Source of the DNA: JBEIQE01 sp040376705
Lineage (GTDB): Bacteria > Pseudomonadota > Alphaproteobacteria > UBA2400
NCBI GenBank assembly: GCA_040376705.1
Contig: JBEIQE010000001.1
Location: 186,001-250,000 of the forward strand
Direction of reading: 5' to 3'
DNA: 64,000 nt
The stretch's first letter is position 1. Every line of letters begins with the position of its first letter. The position numbers and the translations under genes are program-made. Shown here one piece after another: positions 42,349 through 51,558 of this stretch. The notes under the pieces were generated by a model that saw only the letters and a list, made by a program, of their open reading frames with translations, was not told the origin of the DNA and ran no database searches.

Positions 42349-43298
42349 TCTGTCTTGTCCTTGGCCGCGTGACGCCGGTGTTCCTTGGCGTGAGTAAGAA
42401 TTTCGTTGAACCCGAAGAGTAGCAGCATGACACCGCAGATAACCTCAAACGAACTGATCAGGCGCATGAGATTGCTGGCCGGTACAATATCGCCATAACC
42501 GACAGTGGCCAGCGTGGCGATGGAGAAATAAAGCGCCTCAGGGAACGAGATAGACTGCAGATTGCCTAAGACCCTGAAGTGGCTATTGCCGGTTACTTGG
42601 TCGATGCCTGAGTAGACGGCGGCAAACAGCAATACGGTGAAGGAGTAGAAAGTGAAGAACGCAAAAATAGGCGCCATGAGGTTGGCGATGCGTTTGAAAA
42701 AACTTTCGAATAGCTGGCCAGTAATGAGCAAGAAAATCGCCACATCGCGGCTGGCGATGAAGGCTACAACTGATGTAACTCCCATGGCGATGATAAAACA
42801 GGTTTTAATGCCGTCAGCCGCTGGGTATTCACCAGCATAAGCCATGGCGATAATGGCGGTGAGGGCGAGTGGGAGTAGCACCAGTACCGCATGGGCGTAG
42901 CTGGCAGGGTCAGGATCGGCATTCTCCTGCACAATCCGCGAAATGGTTTTGCGCTGAAGCAGGATGCCGATGAAAAAGCCTACCAGCGGCATGATAAACC
43001 CCAGCCATTGCAGTTGCTGTGGCACACTGCGGAAGTCGGAATCAAGAATGATGACAAAGAAGCTGGCATAAACCGCGATGATATTGGCGAGGGCTAAAGT
43101 GAAGAACGGGCTGCCGGGCAGGAGGTAGCTGGAGGCCGCAACAGCGGCCAGAATGGCCAGAACCATGATGACGGATATTTCACGCGCAATCAGGTGCGTT
43201 GAGAATGTGAGCAGCGCTACCATAATGATGGTGAAAATAATACCGACTAACGGCTTATGCGCGGTGCTGTGTGCGGGCTTGGTCATGGCCCGCATCAT
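42345..43298 (-). CDS. potassium channel-like protein
   Basis: A 317-residue inner-membrane protein with about seven hydrophobic segments. The C-terminal unit is a two-helix pore with the filter ATLATVGYGDIVP, TVGYGD being the potassium signature, followed by the inner helix SSFEVICGVMLLLFGFNEIL. The preceding segments are not a clear voltage sensor. The cytoplasmic tail is short and has no RCK or cyclic-nucleotide domain, so gating is unknown. Start uncertain among three methionines; none has a good ribosome site. The stop overlaps the carboxylase start (ATGA), and the upstream gene ends ten bases before it. Confidence 0.85.
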   Translation of the reverse strand: MMRAMTKPAHSTAHKPLVGIIFTIIMVALLTFSTHLIAREISVIMVLAILAAVAASSYLLPGSPFFTLALANIIAVYASFFVIILDSDFRSVPQQLQWLGFIMPLVGFFIGILLQRKTISRIVQENADPDPASYAHAVLVLLPLALTAIIAMAYAGEYPAADGIKTCFIIAMGVTSVVAFIASRDVAIFLLITGQLFESFFKRIANLMAPIFAFFTFYSFTVLLFAAVYSGIDQVTGNSHFRVLGNLQSISFPEALYFSIATLATVGYGDIVPASNLMRLISSFEVICGVMLLLFGFNEILTHAKEHRRHAAKDKTE

Positions 43299-43308
43299 AG
43301 GCGATTGT

Positions 43309-44520
43309 TCAGCTGTTCGGGAGCTGAATTTCGAGGGTCAGACGCTCGAATTCGCGCTGCAGTGCCGCATTCCCAACGGAGTCGATGGCCGGAATTTCGA
43401 GCTGACGCAAGCTGGCAATCTGCTGGCCTGAGGCTTTCATCTGCTCAAGCAGATCGGCTGAGATATTGGCGGTACGGTAGCTGTTCACCGCAACCTGGTG
43501 CTGCTCATACAGGCTCTTCCATGAGGCGTTGACGGCAACTGCCTGTGCACTCAGTGCCTCGCGGTACAGCAGGGCTGCACGCAGGCTGGAGGTGAGGGCG
43601 TTCATGTTGCCGCTCAGCTGATGCTTGAGGTCGGCACGGTTAGTGCTAGCCGCAATACGGCGGGCCTGACGGTAGGTATGGGCGGTTTCACTCGCCAGTG
43701 CATCAACACGCGGCAGGTAGTTGTTACGCAGCTTGAAGTACAGCTCTTCATGCATATGCATGGCCACTTCCAGCAGTACTGTATAAATGCCGTAGTAGCG
43801 GCGGATGCTGGCAGGCGAGCTGCCCTCAGCGCGCGCAGCTTGCTGCAGCTGGGCGTTGATATCCTTCAGGTTGGCGTATACGGCATGCAGGCCGATGATG
43901 TCCTTAGCTGTAGCCATCTGCAACAGGCCGCTGGCCTGCTCGGGCTTGATGTTGATGCCGATTTTCTGCAGATCGGCGGCAAACAGGTTCCGTTCGGCCA
44001 GAATTTGCTGCTGACGCTGCTGCACGGTGCTGCGCAGGGCCATAATATGTTCAGCCTGTTCTGCTTTGGTGGTTTCAAAATGGCATGAGATCTGGGCAAG
44101 GCCAGCCGCGGTAGCACAGGGCTGCTCGGCGGTTGTGCTCAGCTGCTCGCTGGCAGTTTGCAGCTGCTTGATGGTCTGGTGCAGGCTGGCCTGCAGGCCA
44201 AGCAGGCGGTTACGCGATTCAACTGCTTCGCCGCGGGTGAGCACGTTTACAGTATTGCTGAGCAGGGCGTTGAGGCGACCTTCGCGCAGCGGCATCGGCT
44301 GGTAGCTAGCTGGGCTGGTGATCCACTCGGGCGCGCGCATGCCAATGATTTGTGAAACGGGTGCGCCGAGATCGTCATAAGCCGAGCGGGCCGAGAGTGT
44401 GGCGGTGGTGCTGTGGCTTACCTGCGGCAGCAGCGCGAGGGCTGAAACAATCGCAACGCTCATCAGCAGCATGAAGCGCGAGCTGGGCTTGCGGGGAACG
44501 GGAGTGCGGATGGGGATCAT
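43309..44520 (-). CDS. hypothetical envelope protein, helical
   Basis: A 403-residue protein with an N-terminal hydrophobic segment after a basic leader (SSRFMLLMSVAIVSALALLP, residues about 13-32), either a signal peptide or an anchor. The rest is nearly all helix, with strong coiled-coil character near residues 100-135 and 150-200 (TVQQRQQQILAERNLFAADL). Two cysteines lie near residues 134 and 145. It has no known domain. A periplasmic rod-like role is likely from the composition. It is first in the run channel, carboxylase, lyase, with a ten-base gap to the channel gene. Confidence 0.6.
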   Translation of the reverse strand: MIPIRTPVPRKPSSRFMLLMSVAIVSALALLPQVSHSTTATLSARSAYDDLGAPVSQIIGMRAPEWITSPASYQPMPLREGRLNALLSNTVNVLTRGEAVESRNRLLGLQASLHQTIKQLQTASEQLSTTAEQPCATAAGLAQISCHFETTKAEQAEHIMALRSTVQQRQQQILAERNLFAADLQKIGINIKPEQASGLLQMATAKDIIGLHAVYANLKDINAQLQQAARAEGSSPASIRRYYGIYTVLLEVAMHMHEELYFKLRNNYLPRVDALASETAHTYRQARRIAASTNRADLKHQLSGNMNALTSSLRAALLYREALSAQAVAVNASWKSLYEQHQVAVNSYRTANISADLLEQMKASGQQIASLRQLEIPAIDSVGNAALQREFERLTLEIQLPNS

Positions 44521-44604
44521 GGTAGGCTGCCCTGTTCTTGTTTTATTGTTTACAAGGCAATTATCTACAATACATGATTAATGGTGGCTTAAATTCACGC
44601 TTTT

Positions 44605-45174
44605 TTAAGCATTGGCCACTGATTCAGCTCGCATTTTAGTTGCGAAGTCTTTCAGCTGATCCAGCTCTTCAGGCGACTTGGCAATGCGCTTGGGGATGAA
44701 CAGGGTAAAGGCAGGCTCAATCTGGATGAAGATATGCTGCTTGTTTTCAAAGATGCCGACTACATCCTGCCAAGCAACCGTCATCTGCTGCTTGGCGCTG
44801 TTGTTCTGCACATGCTGGGGCGTAAACACCAGGGTGCGCGGAGCAAGGAAATAGCCGTTCTCAACATAAGTGCGCCGCATGATGAAGCGCTTGATGCCCG
44901 TCTTAAGAGCAAGGCCGATGTAGAGCACAACTACAAAAAGCGCAGCGCCACCCATAGCCTGATCGATAACGGCGGGATCGGGCGAGGTGAAGGCGGCATC
45001 AAGCAGCAGGATGAAACCAAAGGCCCCCGTTAGGCCGATGGAGATAATTGCAACGAGATAAACCCAATACAGCTGGCCCATGGCTTTGCGCGATATCCAG
45101 CGCTGCGCCTGTGCATAGTCCTGTGCAGTTGGCGTAAAGCTTATCTCAACGCGGTTTGAACTGTTCTCAGGCAC
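44605..45174 (-). CDS. YcxB-like membrane protein
   Basis: A 189-residue protein with a YcxB-like layout: a soluble N-terminal strand region (VEISFTPTAQDYAQAQRW), two membrane segments (QLYWVYLVAIISIGLTGAFG and GGAALFVVVLYIGLALKTGI), then a soluble beta domain (TVAWQDVVGIFENKQHIFIQ, FTLFIPKRIA) where the family's conserved tryptophan and phenylalanine are seen. The function of the family is not established. It starts at the base after the NfeD stop, so it belongs to the SPFH-NfeD unit. Confidence 0.75.
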   Translation of the reverse strand: MPENSSNRVEISFTPTAQDYAQAQRWISRKAMGQLYWVYLVAIISIGLTGAFGFILLLDAAFTSPDPAVIDQAMGGAALFVVVLYIGLALKTGIKRFIMRRTYVENGYFLAPRTLVFTPQHVQNNSAKQQMTVAWQDVVGIFENKQHIFIQIEPAFTLFIPKRIAKSPEELDQLKDFATKMRAESVANA

Positions 45175-45624
45175 TTAGGCCTTCTCGACCTGCAATACAG
45201 CGCCATCAAAACCGGTGACGCGCACCTGCGTGCCAGCAGCCAGATCCGGACCTTCAACTTTCCAGCTTGAATCGCCGATGGTGATGCGGCCGGTACCATT
45301 CTCGATTTTATCCGAGAGGGTATAGAGCTTGCCTACATGCTGGGCATTGCGCTGGTTGAGCAGTGGCTGGTCCGAGGTTACGGCAGCCTTCTTCACATAC
45401 TTCCAGCCCACATACACCAGCACCATGGAGAGGATGCTGAAGAGGATGATCTGTCCTGCGGCACCAATGCCGGGGATGATGAGGGCAAGCGAACCGGTAA
45501 TGACAGCGGCAATAGCCAGCCACAGGAAGAATACGCCCGGAGCCAGTATTTCGATAACGCCAAGCACAGCGGCTAGTACAAACCAGTGCCAGTAAACTAG
45601 CTCAAAGAAAGATACTTCTGTCAT
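45175..45624 (-). CDS. NfeD-family membrane protein
   Basis: A 149-residue short-form NfeD. Three or four hydrophobic segments (HWFVLAAVLGVIEILAPGVF, FLWLAIAAVITGSLALIIPG, IILFSILSMVLVYVGW) are followed by an OB-fold domain (GRITIGDSSWKVEGPDLAAG, RVTGFDGAVLQVEK). NfeD proteins pair with SPFH/stomatin proteins in membrane quality control or lipid microdomains. The SPFH gene lies 21 bases upstream and the YcxB-like gene directly downstream, which confirms the pairing. No protease domain of the long-form type is present. Confidence 0.88.
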   Translation of the reverse strand: MTEVSFFELVYWHWFVLAAVLGVIEILAPGVFFLWLAIAAVITGSLALIIPGIGAAGQIILFSILSMVLVYVGWKYVKKAAVTSDQPLLNQRNAQHVGKLYTLSDKIENGTGRITIGDSSWKVEGPDLAAGTQVRVTGFDGAVLQVEKA

Positions 45625-45645
45625 GCCTGTCTCCGTTAATCCCGA

Positions 45646-46632
45646 TTACGAGCCGCTGCTGGGAACAGAACCACCGGTACGGCGGGTGGGGCTGCCATTG
45701 CTCATGCCATCGCCACCACGGTTGCCCAGGGCTTCCTTGGCCAGCTCGGCAATACCAGCAATCGAGCCGATAAGCGCGGTCGATTCCATCGGCAATACCA
45801 GCAGTTTCTGGTTGGGTGAGGTTGCAAACTTACCCAGAGCTTCAACATACTTTTGTGCAATGAAGTAGTTGATTGACTGTACATTACCGCCAGCGATAGC
45901 GTCAGACACCATCTTGGTTGAGGTCGCTTCAGCTTGTGCGAGACGCTCGCGTGCTTCAGCTTCGCGGTAGGCTGCTTCCTTCTTACCTTCAGCATCCAGA
46001 ATTGCAGCCTGCTTTTCACCCTCAGCGCGGCGGATAGCGTTTTCACGTGCCGCATCGGCCTCGAGGATGGTCGCACGCTTGTCGCGTTCGGCCTTCATCT
46101 GGCGGGCCATACTATCGATCAGATCGCGCGGCGGGGTTACTTCACGGATTTCAATACGGTTGATCTTCACGCCCCATGGGTTTGTCGCTTCATCAACAAC
46201 CTTAAGCAGCGAGGCATTGATGCGTTCACGCTCGTTGTTGATTTCGTCGAGAGTCATGGAACCCACAACTGTACGCAGGTTGGTCATCGAAAGGTTGAGG
46301 ATCGAGCCAGTCAGGTTGCTGACTTCGTAGGCAGCCTTGGCGCCATCGAAGACCTGGAAAAACACCACGGCGTCTACACGCACCATGGCGTTATCCTTGG
46401 TGATAACTTCCTGTGAAGGAACATCAAGGAAGCTTTCCATCATGTTCATCTTGGCGCCGATGCCTTCGATGTACGGGGTAATAAAGCTGAGGCCCGGATA
46501 GAGCGTGCGGCTGTAGGCGCCAAAGCGCTCAACCGTCCAGTGGCTGCCTTGAGGAACTGATTTCACAGCTTTGAGAACTGTTACAATAGCGAAGACGAGA
46601 ATCGCCAGCGCCATATACATCCAACCGCTCAT
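45646..46632 (-). CDS. SPFH/stomatin-family protein (QmcA-like)
   Basis: A 328-residue stomatin-like protein. One N-terminal membrane segment ([18 protein letters not shown]) is followed by the SPFH domain from [15 protein letters not shown] through [20 protein letters not shown], where the conserved oligomerising helix begins. A long coiled coil with charge repeats ([20 protein letters not shown]) lies at about residues 205-255. The C-terminus is flexible and Gly/Ser-rich. It forms oligomers on the inner membrane. The ATG at 46632 has GGAGGT 5 bases upstream. It heads the SPFH-NfeD-YcxB unit. Confidence 0.92.
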   Translation of the reverse strand: MSGWMYMALAILVFAIVTVLKAVKSVPQGSHWTVERFGAYSRTLYPGLSFITPYIEGIGAKMNMMESFLDVPSQEVITKDNAMVRVDAVVFFQVFDGAKAAYEVSNLTGSILNLSMTNLRTVVGSMTLDEINNERERINASLLKVVDEATNPWGVKINRIEIREVTPPRDLIDSMARQMKAERDKRATILEADAARENAIRRAEGEKQAAILDAEGKKEAAYREAEARERLAQAEATSTKMVSDAIAGGNVQSINYFIAQKYVEALGKFATSPNQKLLVLPMESTALIGSIAGIAELAKEALGNRGGDGMSNGSPTRRTGGSVPSSGS

Positions 46633-46702
46633 AAGAACCTCCAAAGGCTAAAGTCGCGGCATACTGCCATAACTGCAGCTTTGCGCAACGGAAATTGGAT
46701 GG

Positions 46703-47335
46703 TTAATTGCAAGGGCTGGCAGAAATACCGGCACCGGCGTTCAGCACCAGCGAATAGCGCGGCATATTGTAATTGGTCGAGCGCAGCAGAACCGAGGTAT
46801 TGAAGATGGTGGCGAACCACGGGGTGAACTCATAGACCGCGCTTACTTCGAGCACATCGTTGAAGGGAGGCGCAGGATTGCTTCCCGTTGGCGCTTTAGG
46901 TAGAAGCGTGGCAGGCAGTGTAGAAGGATCGGCGCAGTCGGGAACTACCAATCCTAGCGCTGGCGTGAGCTGGCTGGCGGTGGCGCCACCCACGATGATA
47001 CGCGACCAAACTATTTCAGCTGTAGTATAAGATGTTGGGCGGTGTACGGTCATGAGAATCGCGAGCTTCGGGCCCGCAACTGGCAGCGGCAGCATAATTT
47101 GCGTAGCTGCAAGCAGGGCGATATCAACTAACTCGGTTTCAGACACTACTGCGTTGGTTTTTTGTGTCAGCAAGTCAGACATGCTGGCTGCGGTATTGCG
47201 CAATTTGGAGTCGGCAATCAAAAGATTGGAAAGCTCGATCGTGCCAAAGAACAGGAGAATAAGCAGTGGTGCAATAAGAGCAAACTCAACTGCAGCCACA
47301 CCGTCCTGGTTCTTGAAGAGTTTAAAACCGCGCAT
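46703..47335 (-). CDS. TadE-like pilus-assembly protein (second of a pair)
   Basis: A 210-residue protein with a TadE-type N-terminus: basic leader, DGVAAVEFALIAPLLILLFF, one membrane helix, then a region with few hydrophobics carrying the TadE hallmark of a glutamate in the membrane segment. The rest is a periplasmic globular domain of strands, with cysteines at about residues 151 and 209. It follows the other TadE-like gene by 15 bases, so they form a pair. No TadA ATPase, TadB/C or flp gene is nearby. Confidence 0.78.
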   Translation of the reverse strand: MRGFKLFKNQDGVAAVEFALIAPLLILLFFGTIELSNLLIADSKLRNTAASMSDLLTQKTNAVVSETELVDIALLAATQIMLPLPVAGPKLAILMTVHRPTSYTTAEIVWSRIIVGGATASQLTPALGLVVPDCADPSTLPATLLPKAPTGSNPAPPFNDVLEVSAVYEFTPWFATIFNTSVLLRSTNYNMPRYSLVLNAGAGISASPCN

Positions 47336-47349
47336 GATGGCCGTAGTCC

Positions 47350-47913
47350 TTACAGAAGATTGCAGGCGGTGCCGATACCGCCAGTAAAGGGCTCGTTCCT
47401 GAAGGCACTAGCCGCCGTAATATAAACTGTGCCCGGAACCACAGCTGCAAGTACGTTTTGAAGCCCGGGAACAATAGTTGTGTAGTTATAGAAGGCACGC
47501 ACAATAACCGGGCATCCAGGGCCACCTGTATTAAAAACCGTCTCAGTATCTTCAATGACGCCGTCATTATCAGTATCATAGTTCGTGGGAATAACCACAT
47601 TACCGTAGCTATCAAACGCATTCACATAGACCCTAATGTTGACATTGCAGTCGCCAAACATGCCAGTCACAATTTCTGAACATACCGCCGCGCGGAAGAG
47701 GTCGCGTGAGGCTGTATTGCTACCGATCACATTACCTGTACGAATCTGGCGGGCGGCTTGTACCACGCCATGCTGCAGCTGGCCGGCAACGAGGAAGTAG
47801 GCACCGACATCGATAATCGCGAGAATGAAGCCAAAGAAAACCGGAGCGATCAGCGCGAACTCAAGCGCAGTTGCGCCGCGCTCGTTCTTGATGATGTTGC
47901 GTCTGCGGAACAT
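47350..47913 (-). CDS. TadE-like pilus-assembly protein (first of a pair)
   Basis: A 187-residue TadE-like protein. NERGATALEFALIAPVFFGF carries the pilin-like motif with glutamate in the helix, then LAIIDVGAYFLVAGQLQHGV. The periplasmic part contains four cysteines (near residues 78, 88, 134 and 185), likely in disulphides, and the C-terminus ends TACNLL. TadE/TadF-type pseudopilins are part of the Flp tight-adherence system. The gene starts a two-gene unit and has a promoter region of about 180 bases upstream, AT-rich around 47940. Confidence 0.8.
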   Translation of the reverse strand: MFRRRNIIKNERGATALEFALIAPVFFGFILAIIDVGAYFLVAGQLQHGVVQAARQIRTGNVIGSNTASRDLFRAAVCSEIVTGMFGDCNVNIRVYVNAFDSYGNVVIPTNYDTDNDGVIEDTETVFNTGGPGCPVIVRAFYNYTTIVPGLQNVLAAVVPGTVYITAASAFRNEPFTGGIGTACNLL

Positions 47914-48090
47914 TTCATTCTCCTGCTGTTCTAAGCTTTATAATATATCAGACTTAATAACTATTTAGGAGTAGCAGTTAGAGGGCAATTATCAGGTATT
48001 GTTACATTTAAGCATGGCAAAACAGCGTGGCGTGGTTAAAAGCAGATTAATACTCATATTATTAGTCACTTTATTCTAGGGTTACAGGGC

Positions 48091-48927
48091 ATGGATGCCA
48101 TTAAGCCGTATCGCTGTCAGGAAAGTGCGCTCGATGAGAGCGCCCCGTTGGTGGTCGATTCGCCGCATAGTGGCAGCGTTTTGCCGCCGGATATGGGTTG
48201 GCAGGGCGACCTGCGCCTACTGCTGGTGAATGAGGATGTGGGGGTGGACACCCTTTTCGCCGATGTGCCTTTGCAGGGTGGGGCGCTGCTCACATCCTAT
48301 ATCAGCCGTCATTATATCGATCTCAACCGTGCGCTGGATGATCTCGACCCGCAGCTGATCGAGGGTGTGCAGGCTAAGGCCGAGGCACATGAAACTGGCG
48401 GCCTCATCCGCCAGCTGCCCGGCAAAGTTACCCGCATTAATCTGGCTGATGTTGAAAGGCGCGTGAGTGATGTATGGTGGCCATACCACCGCTGCCTCGC
48501 GCGGCTGCTTAAAACCCGTCAGCAGAAGTTTGGTGCAGTCTGGCATTTGAACGCTCACTCAATGCCGGCTGGTACGCGCGATTCAAAAGGCAGGCTGGTT
48601 GATATTGTATTGGGTGACCGCTATGGCGCCACGGCCTCGGCCGATTTTGTAGCGGCAGTAACGGAGCTGTGCCGCCGCGAAGGATTGGCGGTTGCGTATA
48701 ACGACCCGTATGCGGGTGTTGAGTGCGTGCGTCGCCATGGCAAACCACAGGCAGGCTACCACAGTCTGCAGTTTGAGGTTGGGCGGCAGCTGTTTTATAA
48801 CGAAGATAAGTTCCGCTTTTCGCCGCAGATGGAAAGTTTCAGGGCTACACTTAACCGCATTTTACAAGGCATTGTGAGGTATACCAAGAACGCAGACCGC
48901 CCACGCGGCAGCTTGGCGGCAGAGTAG
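48091..48927 (+). CDS. N-formylglutamate amidohydrolase-like protein
   Basis: A 278-residue FGase-family zinc hydrolase. VVDSPHSGSVLPPD holds the first metal-binding histidine, NEDVGVDTLFADVP the aspartate, and VWHLNAHSMP the further histidine. SRHYIDLNRALDD carries the substrate arginine region. Family members remove formyl groups from N-formylglutamate in histidine degradation or hydrolyse related amides. No hut genes are adjacent, so the actual substrate may differ. It is convergent with nadK and ends two bases before its stop. Confidence 0.85.
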   Translation: MDAIKPYRCQESALDESAPLVVDSPHSGSVLPPDMGWQGDLRLLLVNEDVGVDTLFADVPLQGGALLTSYISRHYIDLNRALDDLDPQLIEGVQAKAEAHETGGLIRQLPGKVTRINLADVERRVSDVWWPYHRCLARLLKTRQQKFGAVWHLNAHSMPAGTRDSKGRLVDIVLGDRYGATASADFVAAVTELCRREGLAVAYNDPYAGVECVRRHGKPQAGYHSLQFEVGRQLFYNEDKFRFSPQMESFRATLNRILQGIVRYTKNADRPRGSLAAE

Positions 48928-48929
48928 CC

Positions 48930-49739
48930 TTAAGGCGCAAACTGCTCGGCTAGCACACGCTCTTCAAAATTATGGCTGGGATCGAAGAGCAGGGTGAGCA
49001 GACGTTCAGGGTCCTCAAAAATTTCAACCTTCACCACATCGCGCACTTCATCATCATCAGCTACCGCACTAACAGGGCGCTTTTCAGCCTCTAGAATATC
49101 AAAGGTAATCTGTGCACCATGGCGCAGTAGTGCGCCGCGCCAGCGGCGGGGGCGGAAGGCACTGATGGGGGTAAGCGCCAACAGGCCAGCGCCGAGTGGA
49201 ATGATCGGTCCATGGGCCGACAGGTTATAGGCAGTTGAGCCCGCCGCGGTGGATACCAGCGCACCATCGCAAATCAGCTCGGGCATACGCTCAACGCCAT
49301 CCACCATGATACGCACTTTGGCTGCTTGATACGTCTCGCGCATAAGCGAGACCTCATTAATCGCCAGTGCCTCGAACACCTGACCGGTAGCCTGATACGC
49401 GCGCATGCGCAGAGGAGTAAGGTGAACCGGCTGGGCTGCGACCAGCCGCTCGATCAGGCCATCTTCCTCAAATGTATTGAGCAGAAAACCAATCGAGCCA
49501 CGGTTCATGCCAAAAACGGGGCGATGACGCGGTGGATCGGTTTGCAGGGTGCGATGTAGTGTATTAAGCAAGGCGCCATCGCCGCCGAGCGCAACGATGA
49601 CATCTGCTTCCTCAAACGCCACCTCACCGTACTTTTTGCGCAATAGCGCAGCTGCCCCTTTGGCATCTGCGGTATCAGAAGCAGCAAAAGCCAGTTTGGG
49701 TTTGGCGGGCAGGGGGCAGAACATCGACTCAGCAGGCAT
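48930..49739 (-). CDS. nadK: NAD kinase
   Basis: A 269-residue ATP-NAD kinase making NADP from NAD. The GGDG motif ([13 protein letters not shown]) lies at residues 52-55, [10 protein letters not shown] is the second family motif, and [20 protein letters not shown] is the NE/D and GxxxGST-type nucleotide loop. The length matches the short bacterial form. The ATG at 49739 gives a normal N-terminus; ATG at about 49724 is also possible. It is divergent from the next gene, with about 110 bases between. Confidence 0.92.
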   Translation of the reverse strand: MPAESMFCPLPAKPKLAFAASDTADAKGAAALLRKKYGEVAFEEADVIVALGGDGALLNTLHRTLQTDPPRHRPVFGMNRGSIGFLLNTFEEDGLIERLVAAQPVHLTPLRMRAYQATGQVFEALAINEVSLMRETYQAAKVRIMVDGVERMPELICDGALVSTAAGSTAYNLSAHGPIIPLGAGLLALTPISAFRPRRWRGALLRHGAQITFDILEAEKRPVSAVADDDEVRDVVKVEIFEDPERLLTLLFDPSHNFEERVLAEQFAP

Positions 49740-49848
49740 GGCAGGAGGTTAGGCCAAGTTGTTGTTTACGCAAGCTCGATATTTATCTTGGCCGTACCCC
49801 CAAGAAGTGCTGCACTCTTGGCGTCATGCCTTGAACGGGAGTTCTCAC

Positions 49849-51474
49849 ATGCTGCGTCTGCTTAAAATTCTCAGTCTTTTTGTACTTATAATTGCAGGCA
49901 TCAGCCCCGCCAGCGCAACTGAGCCGTTGCCAGATATTTTCTTCTACTCCGGCAACAGCATGGGCGGTATCGGGCGGCTAGCCTATAACCCGGTGACGCA
50001 AACCTATACGCTAGCGAATGGCCTGATTACGCCGTTTGTGGTTGAGCAGGCAGCTGAAGGCTCGATCCGCGCCATGCGGCCGGATGAGAGTGGCGGTGCG
50101 ATGGCCGAGCCATCCGCGCTTGTAGCTGTGGGTAGTACGGTTACTGCTATGGTTGCGCCATATAACACGTTGCTTAAGCTCGGCGCGAATGGCGAGATTA
50201 TAGAGCAAGCGCAGTTTGGCAGTTTTATCTATCAAGGCGCCAACAGTCGCGCCTTGCAGACTCATAACGGCAATCTGTTCTTTGCCCTGAATGACGGCAC
50301 TATCATGGCGTATGATACCAACTTCAAGCAACTTGGCAGTATCAAGCCGGAGCAGCTGGGTTGGGCCAGTGCTGGTTTCCAGATTATGGGCGATAAGCTC
50401 TATGCCTTTGGCGCCAATGATCCGCGCCCTGCGATGGAATGCGCCGGCCCGGGCAAATGTGGCTCACCTTATGTCGTGGCTGTGGTGATCGACATCAGTA
50501 ATCCCGCCGCCATGAAGATCGAGCGCGATGAGCAGCTGCCGGTAGCCAGTGTGCCTGATTATATAACCCATCATGGTATTGATGCGCAGCAGCAGGGCTG
50601 GCTGCTGGTAAATGGCAATTATAATGGTGGCCAGCAGCTTGAGTGGCGTAGCATGAACAAGCCAGCCGAGATTGCAGCCACACTTTCGTTAACCGGTAAA
50701 AAAGTCGTCGCCCTCACAGCCACTGCCCCCTTTTACGCAGTGATTGAGAGTGATGAGGGTGTGACACTGCAAAGTATTATGTTTACCGACAACATCTTGA
50801 GTTTAGGCGCACCGGCATATCTCCAGCTCAAGGCGGGCCATGCAGTAGGCTTGCAGCGCAGTGATAATAATATTTTCGTTACATCTGGTAGCCAGCTGCG
50901 TGTAGTTGATGTGAGTGCAAACCCGCGTATCGCTCATATGCAGGACTTCATCGGTAGCGCTGGCGATATGTTCAGTTTCAAGGTTTTTACGCCCGTCAGA
51001 GGTTTGCCGCCTGCTGCAACTGGTGCCAACAAGGCCCGCATCGAGGCGTTGCTGGCGCTCACCTATTGGGATGATAACAAGCAGATGGAACTCGAAAACC
51101 AGCTCAGTCGTTTAACCGCTGAAGATACATGGGCCTTGCCGTTGCTGATCGAAAAGCTTAGCCAGCGCGGCGGCTCAAACCAGACCATTCATCCATATCT
51201 CATCAAGGGCCTTGCCGGCATGGGGGCGGGCGCAGTGCCTGCCATTCCAGCACTGCTTAATGCCAGCATGGAGGGCGCAGCGATTAACGGTACCATGGCG
51301 CTGCTGATAGCCGAGGCGATTAGGTTTATCGACCCTGTGGGCGATGAAACCCTGAAGGCCATTCCTGCGTTTGTAAGCAGTAATTACGAGCCAGGAGCCA
51401 AACACGTGGTGCGCGATGTGCTGGCGCGTCTCTCCGGCCCTGCGGCAAAGTCTGCTTTAGCAGAGTATCAGTGA
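49849..51474 (+). CDS. secreted protein with a propeller-like N-terminal part and HEAT-like C-terminal part
   Basis: A 541-residue exported protein. A signal peptide (LLKILSLFVLIIAGISPASA, cleaved near residue 22) is followed by about 370 residues of repeating strand blocks (PDIFFYSGNSMGGIGRLAYN, ALQTHNGNLFFALNDGTIMA) that resemble a beta-propeller. From about residue 400 the sequence turns helical (TWALPLLIEKLSQRGGS, GAVPAIPALLNASMEGAA), like HEAT repeats. ATG 49849 has GGGAG 6 bases upstream; the frame extends to 49759 without a ribosome site. Family and function unknown. Confidence 0.65.
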   Translation: MLRLLKILSLFVLIIAGISPASATEPLPDIFFYSGNSMGGIGRLAYNPVTQTYTLANGLITPFVVEQAAEGSIRAMRPDESGGAMAEPSALVAVGSTVTAMVAPYNTLLKLGANGEIIEQAQFGSFIYQGANSRALQTHNGNLFFALNDGTIMAYDTNFKQLGSIKPEQLGWASAGFQIMGDKLYAFGANDPRPAMECAGPGKCGSPYVVAVVIDISNPAAMKIERDEQLPVASVPDYITHHGIDAQQQGWLLVNGNYNGGQQLEWRSMNKPAEIAATLSLTGKKVVALTATAPFYAVIESDEGVTLQSIMFTDNILSLGAPAYLQLKAGHAVGLQRSDNNIFVTSGSQLRVVDVSANPRIAHMQDFIGSAGDMFSFKVFTPVRGLPPAATGANKARIEALLALTYWDDNKQMELENQLSRLTAEDTWALPLLIEKLSQRGGSNQTIHPYLIKGLAGMGAGAVPAIPALLNASMEGAAINGTMALLIAEAIRFIDPVGDETLKAIPAFVSSNYEPGAKHVVRDVLARLSGPAAKSALAEYQ

Positions 51475-51558
51475 CATATCGCGCATGCCGTATGGGGTGA
51501 CAAGTCGGTGTGTCTGCGCTAGATACATCAAGACTATTCAATTCCATATGGAGGCACC

